Assembly: GCA_947364365.1 (NCBI GenBank)
Contig: CANASP010000003.1
Location: 62,001 to 126,000 of the forward strand
Direction: 5' to 3'
Length of the DNA: 64,000 bases
From: an uncultured Alistipes sp.
Lineage (GTDB): Bacteria; Bacteroidota; Bacteroidia; Bacteroidales; Rikenellaceae
How positions within the stretch are numbered: the first letter of the stretch is position 1; each line of letters starts with the position of its first letter. Positions 8,954 to 17,384 of this stretch are shown here, in pieces. A program made the translations under genes and the position numbers. The notes beneath the pieces are model-generated. The model had not been told where the DNA came from and did not search any database. It worked only from the letters and a program-made list of their open reading frames with translations.

Positions 8954-9526
8954 TTAGCGGCCCTGCTCGGCGGCACCGCGCGAAGCACGCGTCACGCGCA
9001 CGGCGCAGACGGCCGTCGTGGCGGGCGTCACGAACTTGAGGTTCTCGAAGCTCAGGTCGCCGACGAAGATCGTCTTGCCCACGTTGAGCTCCGTCACGTC
9101 TACCACGACCTCGTCGGGCAGGTTCTCGACCAGCGCGCTCACGGTCACCTTGCGGGCCGACAGCACGAGCTTACCGCCGACCTTCACACCGGCGGCGTTG
9201 CCGGTCAGGCGGACGGGAATGGCGATCGACACGGGCTTGCCGGCGGCGATGCGGTAGAAGTCGAGGTGGAGAATCTCCTCACGGACGGGGTGGAACTGGG
9301 CCTCGCGGAGCACGGCCTGCACCTTCTCGCCCTCGAAGTCGAACTCGACGATGTAGGAGTTGGGGGTGTAGATCAGGGGCTTGATCTCGCGGGGGTCGAC
9401 CGAGAAGTTGACGGTCTCGCCATTGCCGCAGAGGACGCAGGGTACCAGACCCTCGCGACGGACGGCCTTGGCGGCCTTCTTGCCGAAGTCTTCGCGCTTG
9501 ACGGCTTTTACGGATACGGTTTTCAT
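8954..9526 (-). CDS. rplY: Ribosomal protein L25, Ctc (long form)
   Basis: A 190-residue L25/Ctc protein with the 5S rRNA-binding N-terminal L25 domain (GKKAAKAVRREGLVPCVLCG) and the C-terminal TL5/Ctc beta domain (IPVRLTGNAAGVKVGGKL, LPDEVVVDVTELNVG). It binds 5S rRNA in the 50S subunit. The short tail ASRGAAEQGR is typical of the variable end. It is first in a two-gene operon with pth and has its own promoter at 9615-9622. Confidence 0.94.
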   Translation of the reverse strand: MKTVSVKAVKREDFGKKAAKAVRREGLVPCVLCGNGETVNFSVDPREIKPLIYTPNSYIVEFDFEGEKVQAVLREAQFHPVREEILHLDFYRIAAGKPVSIAIPVRLTGNAAGVKVGGKLVLSARKVTVSALVENLPDEVVVDVTELNVGKTIFVGDLSFENLKFVTPATTAVCAVRVTRASRGAAEQGR

Positions 9527-9568
9527 CGTAATTTGTTGTTTTTAATGTGTTACCTCGGGCGGTTCTCA

Positions 9569-9590
9569 ATGCGGCCTCGTCGGGCCGCAT
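9569..9590 (-). promoter_or_regulatory. Leader hairpin before rplY
   Basis: ATGCGGCC and GGCCGCAT form a perfect 8-bp stem with a 6-base loop, about 45 bases upstream of the rplY start and inside the predicted 5' leader. It could be an autoregulatory leader element of a ribosomal protein gene. There is no U tract, so it is not a simple terminator. Confidence 0.35.
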
Positions 9591-9614
9591 CCCACATCCG
9601 CCTGTTTCAGCGGG

Positions 9615-9622
9615 CAAAGATA
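9615..9622 (-). promoter_or_regulatory. Promoter -7 box for rplY-pth
   Basis: Minus-strand TATCTTTG matches the Bacteroidota -7 consensus, about 90 bp before the rplY start, giving a leader of roughly 80 bases that contains the 9569-9590 hairpin. Confidence 0.6.
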
Positions 9623-9820
9623 GGGCAAATAATTGAGAATGAAAAATTAAAAATCAAGAATTAAAAATTAGAAGCGATCCTTGTGAATTCGGCTCTTCAG
9701 AGCCGGCGGGCCGCAGCCTCCGGCGGCGAAGGCCCGCAACTCACTCCCAGTTCGTTGCGCCCTTCGCAGGCTGCGTCCCGAACACATAACTGCAAAATGG
9801 CGTCCGTCAAAGCCGCACAG

Positions 9821-9844
9821 CCCGCAGCCACCCCCGGCGGAGGG
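9821..9844 (-). repeat. Dispersed GC-rich intergenic repeat, copy 2 (inverted)
   Basis: CCCGCAGCCACCCCCGGCGG followed by AGGG is the reverse complement of the core at 38292-38319. It lies just downstream of pepO, next to its terminator. Confidence 0.55.
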
Positions 9845-9868
9845 CTGCCCGACCTGCCTCGGAGCACG

Positions 9869-9899
9869 AAAAACGCCCGAAGCCTTCCGGCTTCGGGCG
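9869..9899 (-). terminator. Rho-independent terminator of the M13 peptidase gene
   Basis: CGCCCGAAGCC pairs with GGCTTCGGGCG over a TTCC loop. On the minus strand the stem is followed by TTTTT. It lies 23 bp past the stop codon. Confidence 0.85.
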
Positions 9900-9921
9900 C
9901 AAAAGGATGCGAAAGCGGTCG

Positions 9922-11952
9922 TTACCAGATCACCACGCGCTCCTCCTCGGGGAGGAACATGGCGCCATCGGTGATGCCGAAGGCGTCGTAGAACGACTGG
10001 AGGTTGCGCAGCGTGGCGTTGACGCGCCACTTGCCCAGCGAGTGGACGTCGATCTTGGTCAGGCGCGCGATCTCCTCGTCGCGGATGTTCTGACCCCACA
10101 GCGCGGCATAGGCCAGGTAGAAGCGCTGGGCGGCGGTGAAGCCGTCGACGGGTGCGGGCTCCTCGCCGCCGAGGGCGTTGCGGAGCGCCGTCCAGGCCAC
10201 GCGCAGACCGCCCTGGTCGGCGATGTTCTCGCCCAGCGAGAGCGAGCCGTTGGCATGGAGCGCCGGCTGGTCGCCCTGCGCGGGCAGCACCTCGATGGCG
10301 TCGAACTGCTTGACCAGGATGTCGGTCTTGGCCTTGAAGGCCTCGGCGTCGGCCTCGGTCCACCAGTTGTTCATGTTGCCGTCCTTGTCGAACTGGCGGC
10401 CCTGGTCGTCGAAGCCGTGGGTCATCTCGTGGCCGATCACCACGCCGATGGCGCCGTAGTTGACCGCGTCGTCGGCATCGGGGTTGTAGAACGGCGGCTG
10501 GAGAATGGCCGCGGGGAAGCAGATCTCGTTGGTCGTGGGGTTGTAGTAGGCGTTGACCATCTGGGGCGGCATGTGCCACTTGGCGCGGTCGACGGGACGA
10601 CCCAGCTCGGCGAGGTTGTCGGCCGTGTACCAGCGGCTGGCCTCGACGATGTTCTCCCAGTAGCTCTTCGCGGGGTCGATCGTAAGGGTCGAGTAGTCCT
10701 TCCACGTGTCGGGATAGCCGATCTTGACGGTGAACGACGCCAGTTTCTCGCGGGCGCGGGCCTTGGTCTCGTCCGACATCCAGTCGAGCGCGTCGATGTG
10801 CTCGCCGAGGGCCGTCTGGAGGTTCTTCACCAGCGACAACATGCGCTCCTTATCCTTGGCGGGGAAGTACTTGGCGACATACATCTCGCCCACGGCCTCC
10901 GACAGCGTGCCGTTGGGCACCGACATGGCGCGCTTCCAGCGGGGACGCATCTCCTGCTGGCCGGCCATCGTGCGGCCGAAGAAGTCGAACGACGCCTGCT
11001 GGAAATCGTCGCTCAGGTACGACGTGGCGGCGTTGATGTACTGTGCGGCGAGGTAGTAGCGCACGTCCTCCAGGGGCAGCGTGCGCAGCAGCGCGTCGGC
11101 ATTGGCCAGCGCCGAGGGGGTGGTGACGATGATGCGGTCGAAATCGCCCAGACCCAGCGCCTCGTAGTAGGCCGCCCAGTCGATCGCTCCGTAGGCCTTC
11201 TCGAAGTCGGCCTTCGACATGGGGTTGTACTGCGCGGCGATGTTGCGCAGCTCGACGTTGGACCACATCTTCTCGGCCAGGCGGGTCTCGACGGCGAGGG
11301 TCTTCTCGACGGCCGCGGCGACCTCGGCCTCGGGGATGCCGGCGAGCGCGAAGATCTTGGCGAGATAGCCCTTGTAGGCTTCGCGGATCGAGGCGTTCTC
11401 GGCGTCGAGGTAGTAGTCGCGGTTACCCATCATAAGACCCGACTGCGAGACGTAGAGGGCGTTGACGTCGCTGTTCATCAGGTCGGCCTCGACGCCCATC
11501 GAGAAGAAGGGGTTGCAGACCGAGGCGTGGAGCGAACCGATCACGCGGCCCAGCTCCGTACGGTCGCCGATCCCGAGCAGCGCGCGGACCCCTTCGGCAA
11601 CGGGCGCGGCGCCCTCGGCGTTGAGACGCACCGAGTCGAGGCCCATGCGATAGAGGTCGGAGATCTTCTGCTCGACCGTGCCGGGGGCGGCATCGAGACC
11701 GGCCATCTGCGAGAAGAGCTCGTTGATGCGGATCTCGTTGTTCTCGCGCAGCACGTCGAAGGCGCCGTAACGCGAAAATTCGGGTTTGAGCGGATTGCGG
11801 GCCTGCCAGCCGCCGGTGGCGTACTGGTAGAAATCCTCGTTGGGGGCCACCCCGAGGTCGAAATTGGCGAGGTCGATGGCCGGGACTTTCGTCGTATTGT
11901 TCTGACAGGCTGCCATAAGGAATACGCAGGAAAGCATACAGAGTTTTTTCAT
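9922..11952 (-). CDS. M13 (neprilysin/PepO) family zinc endopeptidase lipoprotein
   Basis: A 676-residue secreted metallopeptidase. The start at 11952 gives a lipoprotein signal with lipobox MAAC at residue 16, so it is probably anchored in the envelope. The M13 N-terminal domain begins GVAPNEDFYQYATGGW. The zinc site HEMTH lies near residue 507, and the third ligand and structural motif GENIADQGG near 575. Length fits the family (about 670-680). It probably cleaves oligopeptides in the periplasm or outside. It is monocistronic, with its own promoter box and terminator. An upstream in-frame extension to 12045 is AT-rich noncoding sequence and was not used. Confidence 0.92.
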   Translation of the reverse strand: MKKLCMLSCVFLMAACQNNTTKVPAIDLANFDLGVAPNEDFYQYATGGWQARNPLKPEFSRYGAFDVLRENNEIRINELFSQMAGLDAAPGTVEQKISDLYRMGLDSVRLNAEGAAPVAEGVRALLGIGDRTELGRVIGSLHASVCNPFFSMGVEADLMNSDVNALYVSQSGLMMGNRDYYLDAENASIREAYKGYLAKIFALAGIPEAEVAAAVEKTLAVETRLAEKMWSNVELRNIAAQYNPMSKADFEKAYGAIDWAAYYEALGLGDFDRIIVTTPSALANADALLRTLPLEDVRYYLAAQYINAATSYLSDDFQQASFDFFGRTMAGQQEMRPRWKRAMSVPNGTLSEAVGEMYVAKYFPAKDKERMLSLVKNLQTALGEHIDALDWMSDETKARAREKLASFTVKIGYPDTWKDYSTLTIDPAKSYWENIVEASRWYTADNLAELGRPVDRAKWHMPPQMVNAYYNPTTNEICFPAAILQPPFYNPDADDAVNYGAIGVVIGHEMTHGFDDQGRQFDKDGNMNNWWTEADAEAFKAKTDILVKQFDAIEVLPAQGDQPALHANGSLSLGENIADQGGLRVAWTALRNALGGEEPAPVDGFTAAQRFYLAYAALWGQNIRDEEIARLTKIDVHSLGKWRVNATLRNLQSFYDAFGITDGAMFLPEEERVVIW

Positions 11953-11976
11953 GGTAAATAGGGATGTTGTTGCGGG

Positions 11977-11984
11977 CAAAAATA
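11977..11984 (-). promoter_or_regulatory. Promoter -7 box for the M13 peptidase
   Basis: Minus-strand TATTTTTG matches TAnnTTTG, 24 bp before the chosen start at 11952. This supports that start over the upstream one. Confidence 0.55.
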
Positions 11985-12322
11985 TAAAATAGTTTCTCAC
12001 GATCTTATTTTTATTGTTTTTTTTTTCAATTTTAGCATAGTGCACAAGACAAGTTGCTCCCGAACAACCTTATATTAGAAACAAAAGCGTCAAGAAAATC
12101 CGAAGGCTGTGATTCAAATCTGTATGCAAGTATTTATTTGCACATGGTGAGGCTATCGAACTGCAAAACCACAGCTACAACGAATAAAAGGACACATTTG
12201 GCTTGCGCTTTTGGAATCATGCGCGCCACAAACAACATCATAAAAACAGCCACAAAAAATAGCCAATATTTTTGATTTGCGCTTTTTATTTTTAACTTTG
12301 TATTTATATAAACAGAAGTTAT
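11985..12322. other. AT-rich intergenic region before the small membrane protein
   Basis: About 340 bp of clearly AT-richer sequence. An open frame of 73 codons at 12054-12275 has no start context or family resemblance and is not called. Apart from the promoter at 12271-12300, nothing functional is recognised. It marks the left side of the low-GC patch. Confidence 0.6.
12271..12300 (+). promoter_or_regulatory. Promoter of the low-GC gene pair
   Basis: TTTG at 12271-12274 and TAACTTTG at 12293-12300 are separated by 18 bp, close to the Bacteroidota -33/-7 arrangement. The first gene starts at 12323. Confidence 0.6.
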
Positions 12323-12505
12323 ATGAAAAAAAGAAAATTCAAAGTCCTTTATTACCTTTCACTGTTTTTATTTTTGCTTTACATTATTTTATCTTTCGCA
12401 AAGGCACCAATCGACAAGATCTATTTAGACATACTGTATATAATACCAGCTATATCAATAATAACTTATCATTATTTAAATAGACATACAAATGAAAAAG
12501 ATTAA
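12323..12505 (+). CDS. Small two-helix membrane protein, function unknown
   Basis: A 60-residue protein with a basic start (MKKRKFK), two hydrophobic stretches (about residues 9-26 and 34-48) and a hydrophilic tail. It has its own promoter and overlaps the following lipoprotein gene by 14 bp, so the two are probably co-translated. Base composition is far more AT-rich than the surroundings, indicating recent acquisition. I recognise no family. A small membrane partner or immunity-type protein for the next product is possible but unproven. Confidence 0.55.
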   Translation: MKKRKFKVLYYLSLFLFLLYIILSFAKAPIDKIYLDILYIIPAISIITYHYLNRHTNEKD

Positions 12506-13235
12506 ATTTTTTGGCTTAGCTTTATTTACCATCGCGAGTATTAGTTCATGCAACATCGACGAAAATCCTACCATCAACAACGACGAGAATAAAATCGAGG
12601 ATATTGAAAGTATAACACAAAAATACGTATTAGCGCATGAAAACATGTTTAAAGCTTTCATGCGAGAAAGTAAAAGAACCATCGAATCAGATGGCAACCT
12701 AACCGAATTTTGCGAAAATTTCAAAGAAACTTACCTATCCAAATTAGCAACCAAAGAAGAGAAGCAGCTTCTTAATAAAAAACAAGTAGCTCTTACTCGT
12801 AATCCTGAAGGGCTATCCACGCTAATTCCAGATATTTGGATGGCAAAATTCACAGACGTATTGTTTAATGAAAACGTAGGTTTATTGCGTGAAAAGATCA
12901 ATCAATTTTACAGCGATTCATTTTTTATAAATTTGAATCCGACAGAACAGCTGGGATTAAGAATTCAACTCGAAACATTGGAAAAATATCGAGACGAAAT
13001 GATCAACATGCTAATTGAGGCTTATAAAAACGAAAATATATTAACAAGAATGTCTCCTGGCGATAGGATGATTTGGGTTGAATGTTCTCATACAATGCCA
13101 GAAGAATATAGAAAAATGACATTCCAAACATGCATGGCTCTATGGGGGTTTTTACCTATAACTGGAATTTCAACTATAACAGGAGCTGCTGGTATAGCGA
13201 GCTTGCTTTACGATTGGTTTGAACTTATTTTTTAA
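12492..13235 (+). CDS. Putative lipoprotein with hydrophobic Gly-rich C-terminus, function unknown
   Basis: A 247-residue protein with a lipoprotein signal (MKKIKFFGLALFTIASISSC, Cys20) followed by an acidic helical body rich in Lys, Glu and Asn. The last 35 residues are hydrophobic with ITGISTITGAAGIASLL, resembling a membrane-inserting hairpin, and end in DWFELIF. Codon use is strongly AT-biased compared with all neighbours. It overlaps the upstream small membrane gene and is followed by its own terminator. No family is recognised. The lipoprotein body plus insertable tail next to a small membrane protein could be an effector/immunity arrangement, which is speculation. Confidence 0.7.
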   Translation: MKKIKFFGLALFTIASISSCNIDENPTINNDENKIEDIESITQKYVLAHENMFKAFMRESKRTIESDGNLTEFCENFKETYLSKLATKEEKQLLNKKQVALTRNPEGLSTLIPDIWMAKFTDVLFNENVGLLREKINQFYSDSFFINLNPTEQLGLRIQLETLEKYRDEMINMLIEAYKNENILTRMSPGDRMIWVECSHTMPEEYRKMTFQTCMALWGFLPITGISTITGAAGIASLLYDWFELIF

Positions 13236-13240
13236 ATGTA

Positions 13241-13270
13241 CGGGGTGCCTCTTTTATAGAAGGCACCCCG
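13241..13270 (+). terminator. Terminator of the low-GC lipoprotein gene
   Basis: CGGGGTGCC pairs with GGCACCCCG around an AT-rich loop just after the stop codon. The T tract is poor, but the stem is strong. Confidence 0.6.
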
Positions 13271-13281
13271 CTTTGCAATGG

Positions 13282-13311
13282 AAAAGAGCCGCTTGCGAGG
13301 CGGCTCTTTTT
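13282..13311 (-). terminator. Terminator of pgk
   Basis: AAAAGAGCCGC and GCGGCTCTTTT form an 11-bp stem with U tracts on both strands. It lies 6 bp past the pgk stop and can also stop readthrough from the left. Confidence 0.85.
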
Positions 13312-13316
13312 CGGTG

Positions 13317-14576
13317 TTAGTCGCGGATCGCGTCGACGCCCGGCAGCGTGCCGAACTCGATGTATTCGAGCAGTGCACCGCCGCCCGTCGAGATGTAGGA
13401 GACCTGGTCGGCCAGACCGAACTTGTTGATGCAGGCCACCGAGTCGCCGCCGCCGATGAGCGAGTAGGCGCCGTTCTTCGTAGCCTCGGCGATGGCCAGG
13501 GCCACCTCCTTGGATCCCGTGGCGAACTTGTCGATCTCGAAGACGCCCACCGGACCGTTCCAAAGGATCGTCTTGCAGCCGAGGATGTGCTCGCGGAAGG
13601 CCTTCTTGCCCTCGTCGGCGATGTCGACGCCCTCCCACTCGTCGGGGATGTTGCCCACGGGGGCCGTCGAGGTGTTGGCATCGGCCGAGAAGTCGTCGGC
13701 GATCAGCGCGTCGGGCGACATGACCAGCTGCACGCCCTTCTGCTTGGCCAGCTCGAGGATTTCGAGCGCCACGGGGAACATGTCGGGCTCGCAGATCGAC
13801 TTGCCGACCTTGCCGCCCAGTGCGCCGGCGAAGGTGTAGGTCATACCGCCGCCGATGATGATCGAATCGACCTTCTCGATCAGGGCCTTGATGACGCCGA
13901 TCTTCGACGAGACCTTCGAACCGCCGACGATGGCGCAGAAGGGATGGGCCGGAGCCTCCATGAGCGACGAGATGGCCTTGACCTCCTTCTCCATCAGGTA
14001 GCCGAACATCTTGTCCTCGAAGTGCTTGGCGATCAGATAGGTCGAAGCGTGCTTGCGGTGGGCCGTGCCGAAGGCGTCGTTGATGTAGCAGTCGGCATAC
14101 GAAGCCAGCTTCTTGACGAACTCCTTCTGCGGACCCTCCTTCAGGGCCTTCTTGGCGGCGTCCTTCTCCTCCTTGGTGGCGTCGTCGGCCAGACCGCGGG
14201 GCTTGCCCTCCTCCTCGGCGTAGAAACGCAGGTTTTCCAGCAGGACGACCTCGCCCGGCTTGATCGCCTTGCACATCTCGGCGGCCTTCTCGCCCATGCA
14301 GTCGCCGGCGAAGGCGACCTTCACACCGAGGTTCTTCTCGATGGCCGGGACGATCTGTTCGAGCGAGTACTTGGGATCGGGATTCTTCTTGGGACGCCCC
14401 ATGTGCGACATGAGGATGACGGCGCCGCCCTCGGCCAGCACCTTCTTGACGGTGGGCATGGCGGCACGGATGCGGGTGTCGTCGGTCACCTGGCCCTCGG
14501 CGTTGACGGGCACGTTGAAGTCCACGCGAATGATCGCGCGCTTGCCTTTGAAATCGTAGTTGTCGATCGAAATCAT
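13317..14576 (-). CDS. pgk: Pgk, phosphoglycerate kinase
   Basis: Glycolytic enzyme converting 1,3-bisphosphoglycerate and ADP to 3-phosphoglycerate and ATP in the cytosol. The 419-residue protein starts at [23 protein letters not shown], the canonical N-terminal motif. It also shows [15 protein letters not shown], the [13 protein letters not shown] hinge motif, and the C-terminal [11 protein letters not shown] phosphate loop. An upstream in-frame extension was rejected because it crosses the promoter region. The gene is monocistronic, with a promoter box at 14625-14632 and a strong terminator. Confidence 0.96.
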   Translation of the reverse strand: MISIDNYDFKGKRAIIRVDFNVPVNAEGQVTDDTRIRAAMPTVKKVLAEGGAVILMSHMGRPKKNPDPKYSLEQIVPAIEKNLGVKVAFAGDCMGEKAAEMCKAIKPGEVVLLENLRFYAEEEGKPRGLADDATKEEKDAAKKALKEGPQKEFVKKLASYADCYINDAFGTAHRKHASTYLIAKHFEDKMFGYLMEKEVKAISSLMEAPAHPFCAIVGGSKVSSKIGVIKALIEKVDSIIIGGGMTYTFAGALGGKVGKSICEPDMFPVALEILELAKQKGVQLVMSPDALIADDFSADANTSTAPVGNIPDEWEGVDIADEGKKAFREHILGCKTILWNGPVGVFEIDKFATGSKEVALAIAEATKNGAYSLIGGGDSVACINKFGLADQVSYISTGGGALLEYIEFGTLPGVDAIRD

Positions 14577-14624
14577 AGCTTTTTGGTTTTGTGTTATGTC
14601 GTTGTATTTCGTTCTCTTGACCGG

Positions 14625-14632
14625 CAAATTTA
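14625..14632 (-). promoter_or_regulatory. Promoter -7 box for pgk
   Basis: Minus-strand TAAATTTG matches TAnnTTTG, 48 bp before the pgk start and just past the end of the upstream gene. Confidence 0.6.
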
Positions 14633-14686
14633 ATAAATCGGCGGACCATTTACAACTTTACGTCCGATTCTTTTGGGGGTTCGGCC

Positions 14687-15046
14687 TCAAAGACGCCGCA
14701 TGCGCACCCGCTCGGTGAGGCGCAGGGTCGCGTAGTCGAGCCCCGAGAGGACGACGGCGACGCCCCCCGGCGCCGGGCAGCCGACCGCAGCGAGCGCCTC
14801 GCCGAGCGGCCGGCCCGCCAGCGCGGCGAGGCGCCGGAAGGCCTCCTTGCTGTCAGCGGGGAAGTCGGCGACCAGCACACCGGCGTAGAACGCGGTGGCG
14901 GGCTGGCGGTCGGGAGCCGGGCAGACCGCGACCGCGGCGATGCGCCCCTCCGCCGTCAGCGAGACGAGCGGATCGCGCAGCAGGCGGCCGTCGCGCCACA
15001 GCAGGTTAGAGGCTATCCGCCGGAGCGGCTGCGCGGAGGAATTCAT
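14687..15046 (-). CDS. Small conserved Bacteroidales protein, function unknown
   Basis: A protein of about 119 residues starting MNSSAQPLRRIASNLLWRDG; the frame is open to 15079 and an ATG there would add 11 residues. The PATAFYAGVLVADFP segment and N-terminal RRIASNLLWRDG resemble a small conserved Bacteroidales family linked with amidohydrolase-like N-termini, but I cannot name a function. It overlaps the end of the DUF4296 gene by about 41 bp, the last member of the long minus-strand train, with the pgk promoter just downstream. Confidence 0.6.
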   Translation of the reverse strand: MNSSAQPLRRIASNLLWRDGRLLRDPLVSLTAEGRIAAVAVCPAPDRQPATAFYAGVLVADFPADSKEAFRRLAALAGRPLGEALAAVGCPAPGGVAVVLSGLDYATLRLTERVRMRRL

Positions 15047-15836
15047 CGGCGAAGATGCGGATGTCGAGTTGGCGGGCATAGAGGCTGTCGACCGCGCGGG
15101 CGGCGGGCGGGATATAGCTCACCCTCACGTCGCGGAAGGTGACCGAAGGCTGCCTGGGCGGCGCGGTGAAACGCAGCAGGTCGACATGGAGCCGGCTGTG
15201 GGTCGAGTCGACGGCGAAGACACGCTGGAAGCGGTCGGGCCGGTCGCGATACATCGACTGGTAGTAGACCGAGGCGCGGCCGCCGCGCACGGTTTCGAGC
15301 CAGAACTCGCCCCGCAGGGCCCGGCCGTTGGCATCGAGCGAGTCGACCTCGAAACGGTATTCGACGCGGTATTCGCCCGGCACGACGTCGAAGGTCAGGC
15401 GGCAGCGGGCCGTATCGCGCAACGACCGCACGCGCAGCAGCGAATCGGCGAAGAGCGTCCGCGTGAAGGTGCGCTGGGCGACCCGGTCGATCGTGTCGAG
15501 CACGGCCACCTCGCCCTCGTAGCGCAGCCCCTCCTCTTCGAGCAGGGCGATGGCCCGCTCCACGACATCGGACAGGCGGGCGCTCTTGCGGCGCGAGAAG
15601 GTGCCCACCGTATACTCGACATCGGCGGTCGTGTAGCCGTAGCGGGCGAAGACCGGCTCGTAGATACGCAGCGAGTCGCGCCGCTCGTGGCTGTCGGTGA
15701 AGTAGGCGTTGGAGAGGTAGGCGTCGCGGAAGATCAGCGCCAGCTCGTCGTCGGGGATGACCGTGCGGCGGGCGCACGAGGCGACGGCGAAAAGCGCGAG
15801 CGCCGCGGCGAAAGGGATTCGGAAGAGGGATTTCAT
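15006..15836 (-). CDS. DUF4296-type lipoprotein
   Basis: A 276-residue protein with a lipoprotein signal (AVASC near residue 21) followed by the short helical DUF4296 module typical of Bacteroidota (VIPDDELALIFRDAYLSNAYF). The remainder is a beta-rich region ending in IFADEFLRAAAPADSL. Function is unknown; envelope location is expected. Its ATG overlaps the stop of the LolC/E-type permease gene by 4 bp (ATGA). Confidence 0.75.
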   Translation of the reverse strand: MKSLFRIPFAAALALFAVASCARRTVIPDDELALIFRDAYLSNAYFTDSHERRDSLRIYEPVFARYGYTTADVEYTVGTFSRRKSARLSDVVERAIALLEEEGLRYEGEVAVLDTIDRVAQRTFTRTLFADSLLRVRSLRDTARCRLTFDVVPGEYRVEYRFEVDSLDANGRALRGEFWLETVRGGRASVYYQSMYRDRPDRFQRVFAVDSTHSRLHVDLLRFTAPPRQPSVTFRDVRVSYIPPAARAVDSLYARQLDIRIFADEFLRAAAPADSL

Positions 15837-17044
15837 CGGATCGGATGGTTTTTCACCAGGCTGCGCACGGTGAGGTGGGAGAGGACGAGAGCCACGGCGG
15901 CGAAGGCCGCGACGACGGCCGCCAGGTCGCCCGGGCGGAACTCCACGGGGTAGCTCTTCGTGAGGAACGAATCGGAGGGGAGCTCGATGAGCCCCAGGTG
16001 CTGCTGCGCGAGGCTCGCCCCCACGCCCAGCACGGCGCCGATCGCCCCGCCCCAGGCGCAGATCAGCAGCCCTTCGCAGCGGAAAATCGAGCGGACGAGC
16101 GCCGTCGGGGCGCCCAACGCGCGCAGCGTGGCGATGTCGCGCCGTTTCTCGACGACCAACATGGCCAGCGCGCCGACCACCGAGAACGAGGCGACGATCA
16201 TCACCAGCAGCGCGATGCAGAAGATGCCCCACTTCTCGTAGGTCATGATGCGGTAGAACGAGGCCCGGAGCTCGTGGCGCGTCGCGACGCGGAAATCGGA
16301 TCCCGCGATGCGCCCGACAACCCGCTTCGCGGCGGCGGCATCGGCCCCGGGGAGGAGCCGCACGACGAGCGCCGAGACCCGGCCGTCGCGGCCGGAGAGC
16401 TCCTGCGCCACGGCGAGCGGAGCGAGCAGGTAGCGTCGTTCGGTGTCGAGGTCGAGCGAGAAGAAGCCCCCCGCGGCGATCTGCGCACGGGAGTAGTTGG
16501 CCATGGGAAGGAGCGACGAGAAGCCGCCCGGACGGACGGCATAGAGGTCGACCGGCTCGCCGTCGCGGCGGATGCGCAGCCGGGAGGCCAGCGCCTGGCC
16601 CAGGATGAGCCGCCCGTCGCCGTCGAGCCCCGCACCGCCGCCGCGCAAGGCGCCGTCGAGCGGCAGCACGTCGAAATAGGCGCCGTCGACACCCCGCAGC
16701 GTCGCGGTGGCCTGCCGCCCGTCGTGTTCGACGAGCACCTCCTGCTCCAGGACGAACGACAGCGCCCCGACCCCCTCCGCACGGGCGAGGGCCGCGGTGT
16801 CGAGCTGCGCGGGGGCGAACGTCCGCCCCCGCACGGGGGTCACCGTCAGTTCGGCGTCGAAGGCCGAATACATCGACCGGACGAGGCTCTCGAAGCCATT
16901 GAAGACCGACAGCAGGACGATCATCGCCGCGACGGGCATGGCCACGGCGGCCACGCTCACCCCCGAGATGAGGTTGACCACCGACCGCGAGTCGGGCGAG
17001 AAGAGGTAGCGACGGGCGAAAAACCGGGAAAGCACGGGTCTCAA
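15833..17044 (-). CDS. LolC/LolE-type ABC transporter permease
   Basis: A 403-residue FtsX/MacB-superfamily inner-membrane protein: one N-terminal membrane helix (about 20-45, ISGVSVAAVAMPVAAMIVLLSVFNGFE), a large periplasmic domain (about 50-260), then three helices in the C-terminal third, with the VEKRRDIATLRALGA signature. LolCDE extracts lipoproteins from the inner membrane. The matching ATPase is not next to it, as is usual in Bacteroidota, where this permease follows rbfA. The start overlaps the rbfA stop by 4 bp. Distinguishing LolC from LolE is not possible here. Confidence 0.85.
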   Translation of the reverse strand: MRPVLSRFFARRYLFSPDSRSVVNLISGVSVAAVAMPVAAMIVLLSVFNGFESLVRSMYSAFDAELTVTPVRGRTFAPAQLDTAALARAEGVGALSFVLEQEVLVEHDGRQATATLRGVDGAYFDVLPLDGALRGGGAGLDGDGRLILGQALASRLRIRRDGEPVDLYAVRPGGFSSLLPMANYSRAQIAAGGFFSLDLDTERRYLLAPLAVAQELSGRDGRVSALVVRLLPGADAAAAKRVVGRIAGSDFRVATRHELRASFYRIMTYEKWGIFCIALLVMIVASFSVVGALAMLVVEKRRDIATLRALGAPTALVRSIFRCEGLLICAWGGAIGAVLGVGASLAQQHLGLIELPSDSFLTKSYPVEFRPGDLAAVVAAFAAVALVLSHLTVRSLVKNHPIR

Positions 17045-17382
17045 TCGTTACCGAGGGCCTTGTCGATGTTTTCGATGTATTCGAGCGAGTCGTCGAGGAA
17101 GAACTGCAACTCGGGAATGCTCTTGATCTGGTTGCGCATGCGCTGGCCCAGGGCACGGCGGACGAACCAGTTCTCGCGCTCCAATGCGCGCATCACCTCG
17201 GCGCTGCGGTCGAAGGGGAAGACGCTGACGTAGATCTTGGCATAGGCGAAATCGGGCGACACGCGCACCGACGTGACCGTCACGAGCGAGCCGCGGACGA
17301 TCTGCGCACCCTCCTTCTGGAGGATCTCGGCGACATCCTTGCGGATCTGCATGGCGATTTTCTGCTGACGGGTAGTTTCCAT
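17041..17382 (-). CDS. rbfA: RbfA, 30S ribosome-binding factor
   Basis: A 113-residue small KH-like protein that binds the 30S subunit during 16S rRNA maturation. METTRQQKIAMQIRKDVAEIL and VTVTSVRVSPDFAYAKIYVSV are the family signatures. The start at 17382 is supported by the family N-terminus and lies 3 bp after the stop of the upstream beta-barrel gene. The frame is open far upstream but antisense to nothing useful, so the long version was rejected. Confidence 0.94.
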   Translation of the reverse strand: METTRQQKIAMQIRKDVAEILQKEGAQIVRGSLVTVTSVRVSPDFAYAKIYVSVFPFDRSAEVMRALERENWFVRRALGQRMRNQIKSIPELQFFLDDSLEYIENIDKALGND

Positions 17383-17384
17383 AA

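Larger units (their letters stand above)
9527..9921. other. Intergenic region rplY-pepO (395 bp)
   Basis: No gene is supported. From right to left it holds the pepO terminator (9869-9899), an inverted copy of the dispersed repeat (9821-9844), a related GC-rich palindromic block (about 9695-9734) with a CGGCTCTTCAGAGCCG hairpin, an AT-rich tract of GAAAAATTAAAAATTA type (9640-9672), the rplY promoter box, and a leader hairpin. Confidence 0.7.

Noticed and set aside
12110-12180. A possible tRNA T-arm or CRISPR-like segment (GATTCAAATC, TGTGGTTTTGCAG on the minus strand)
   Set aside because: No cloverleaf can be drawn, and no second copy or array is seen.
12054-12275. A 73-codon frame in the AT-rich region
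   Set aside because: No promoter, no conserved features, and it reads as noncoding AT-rich sequence.
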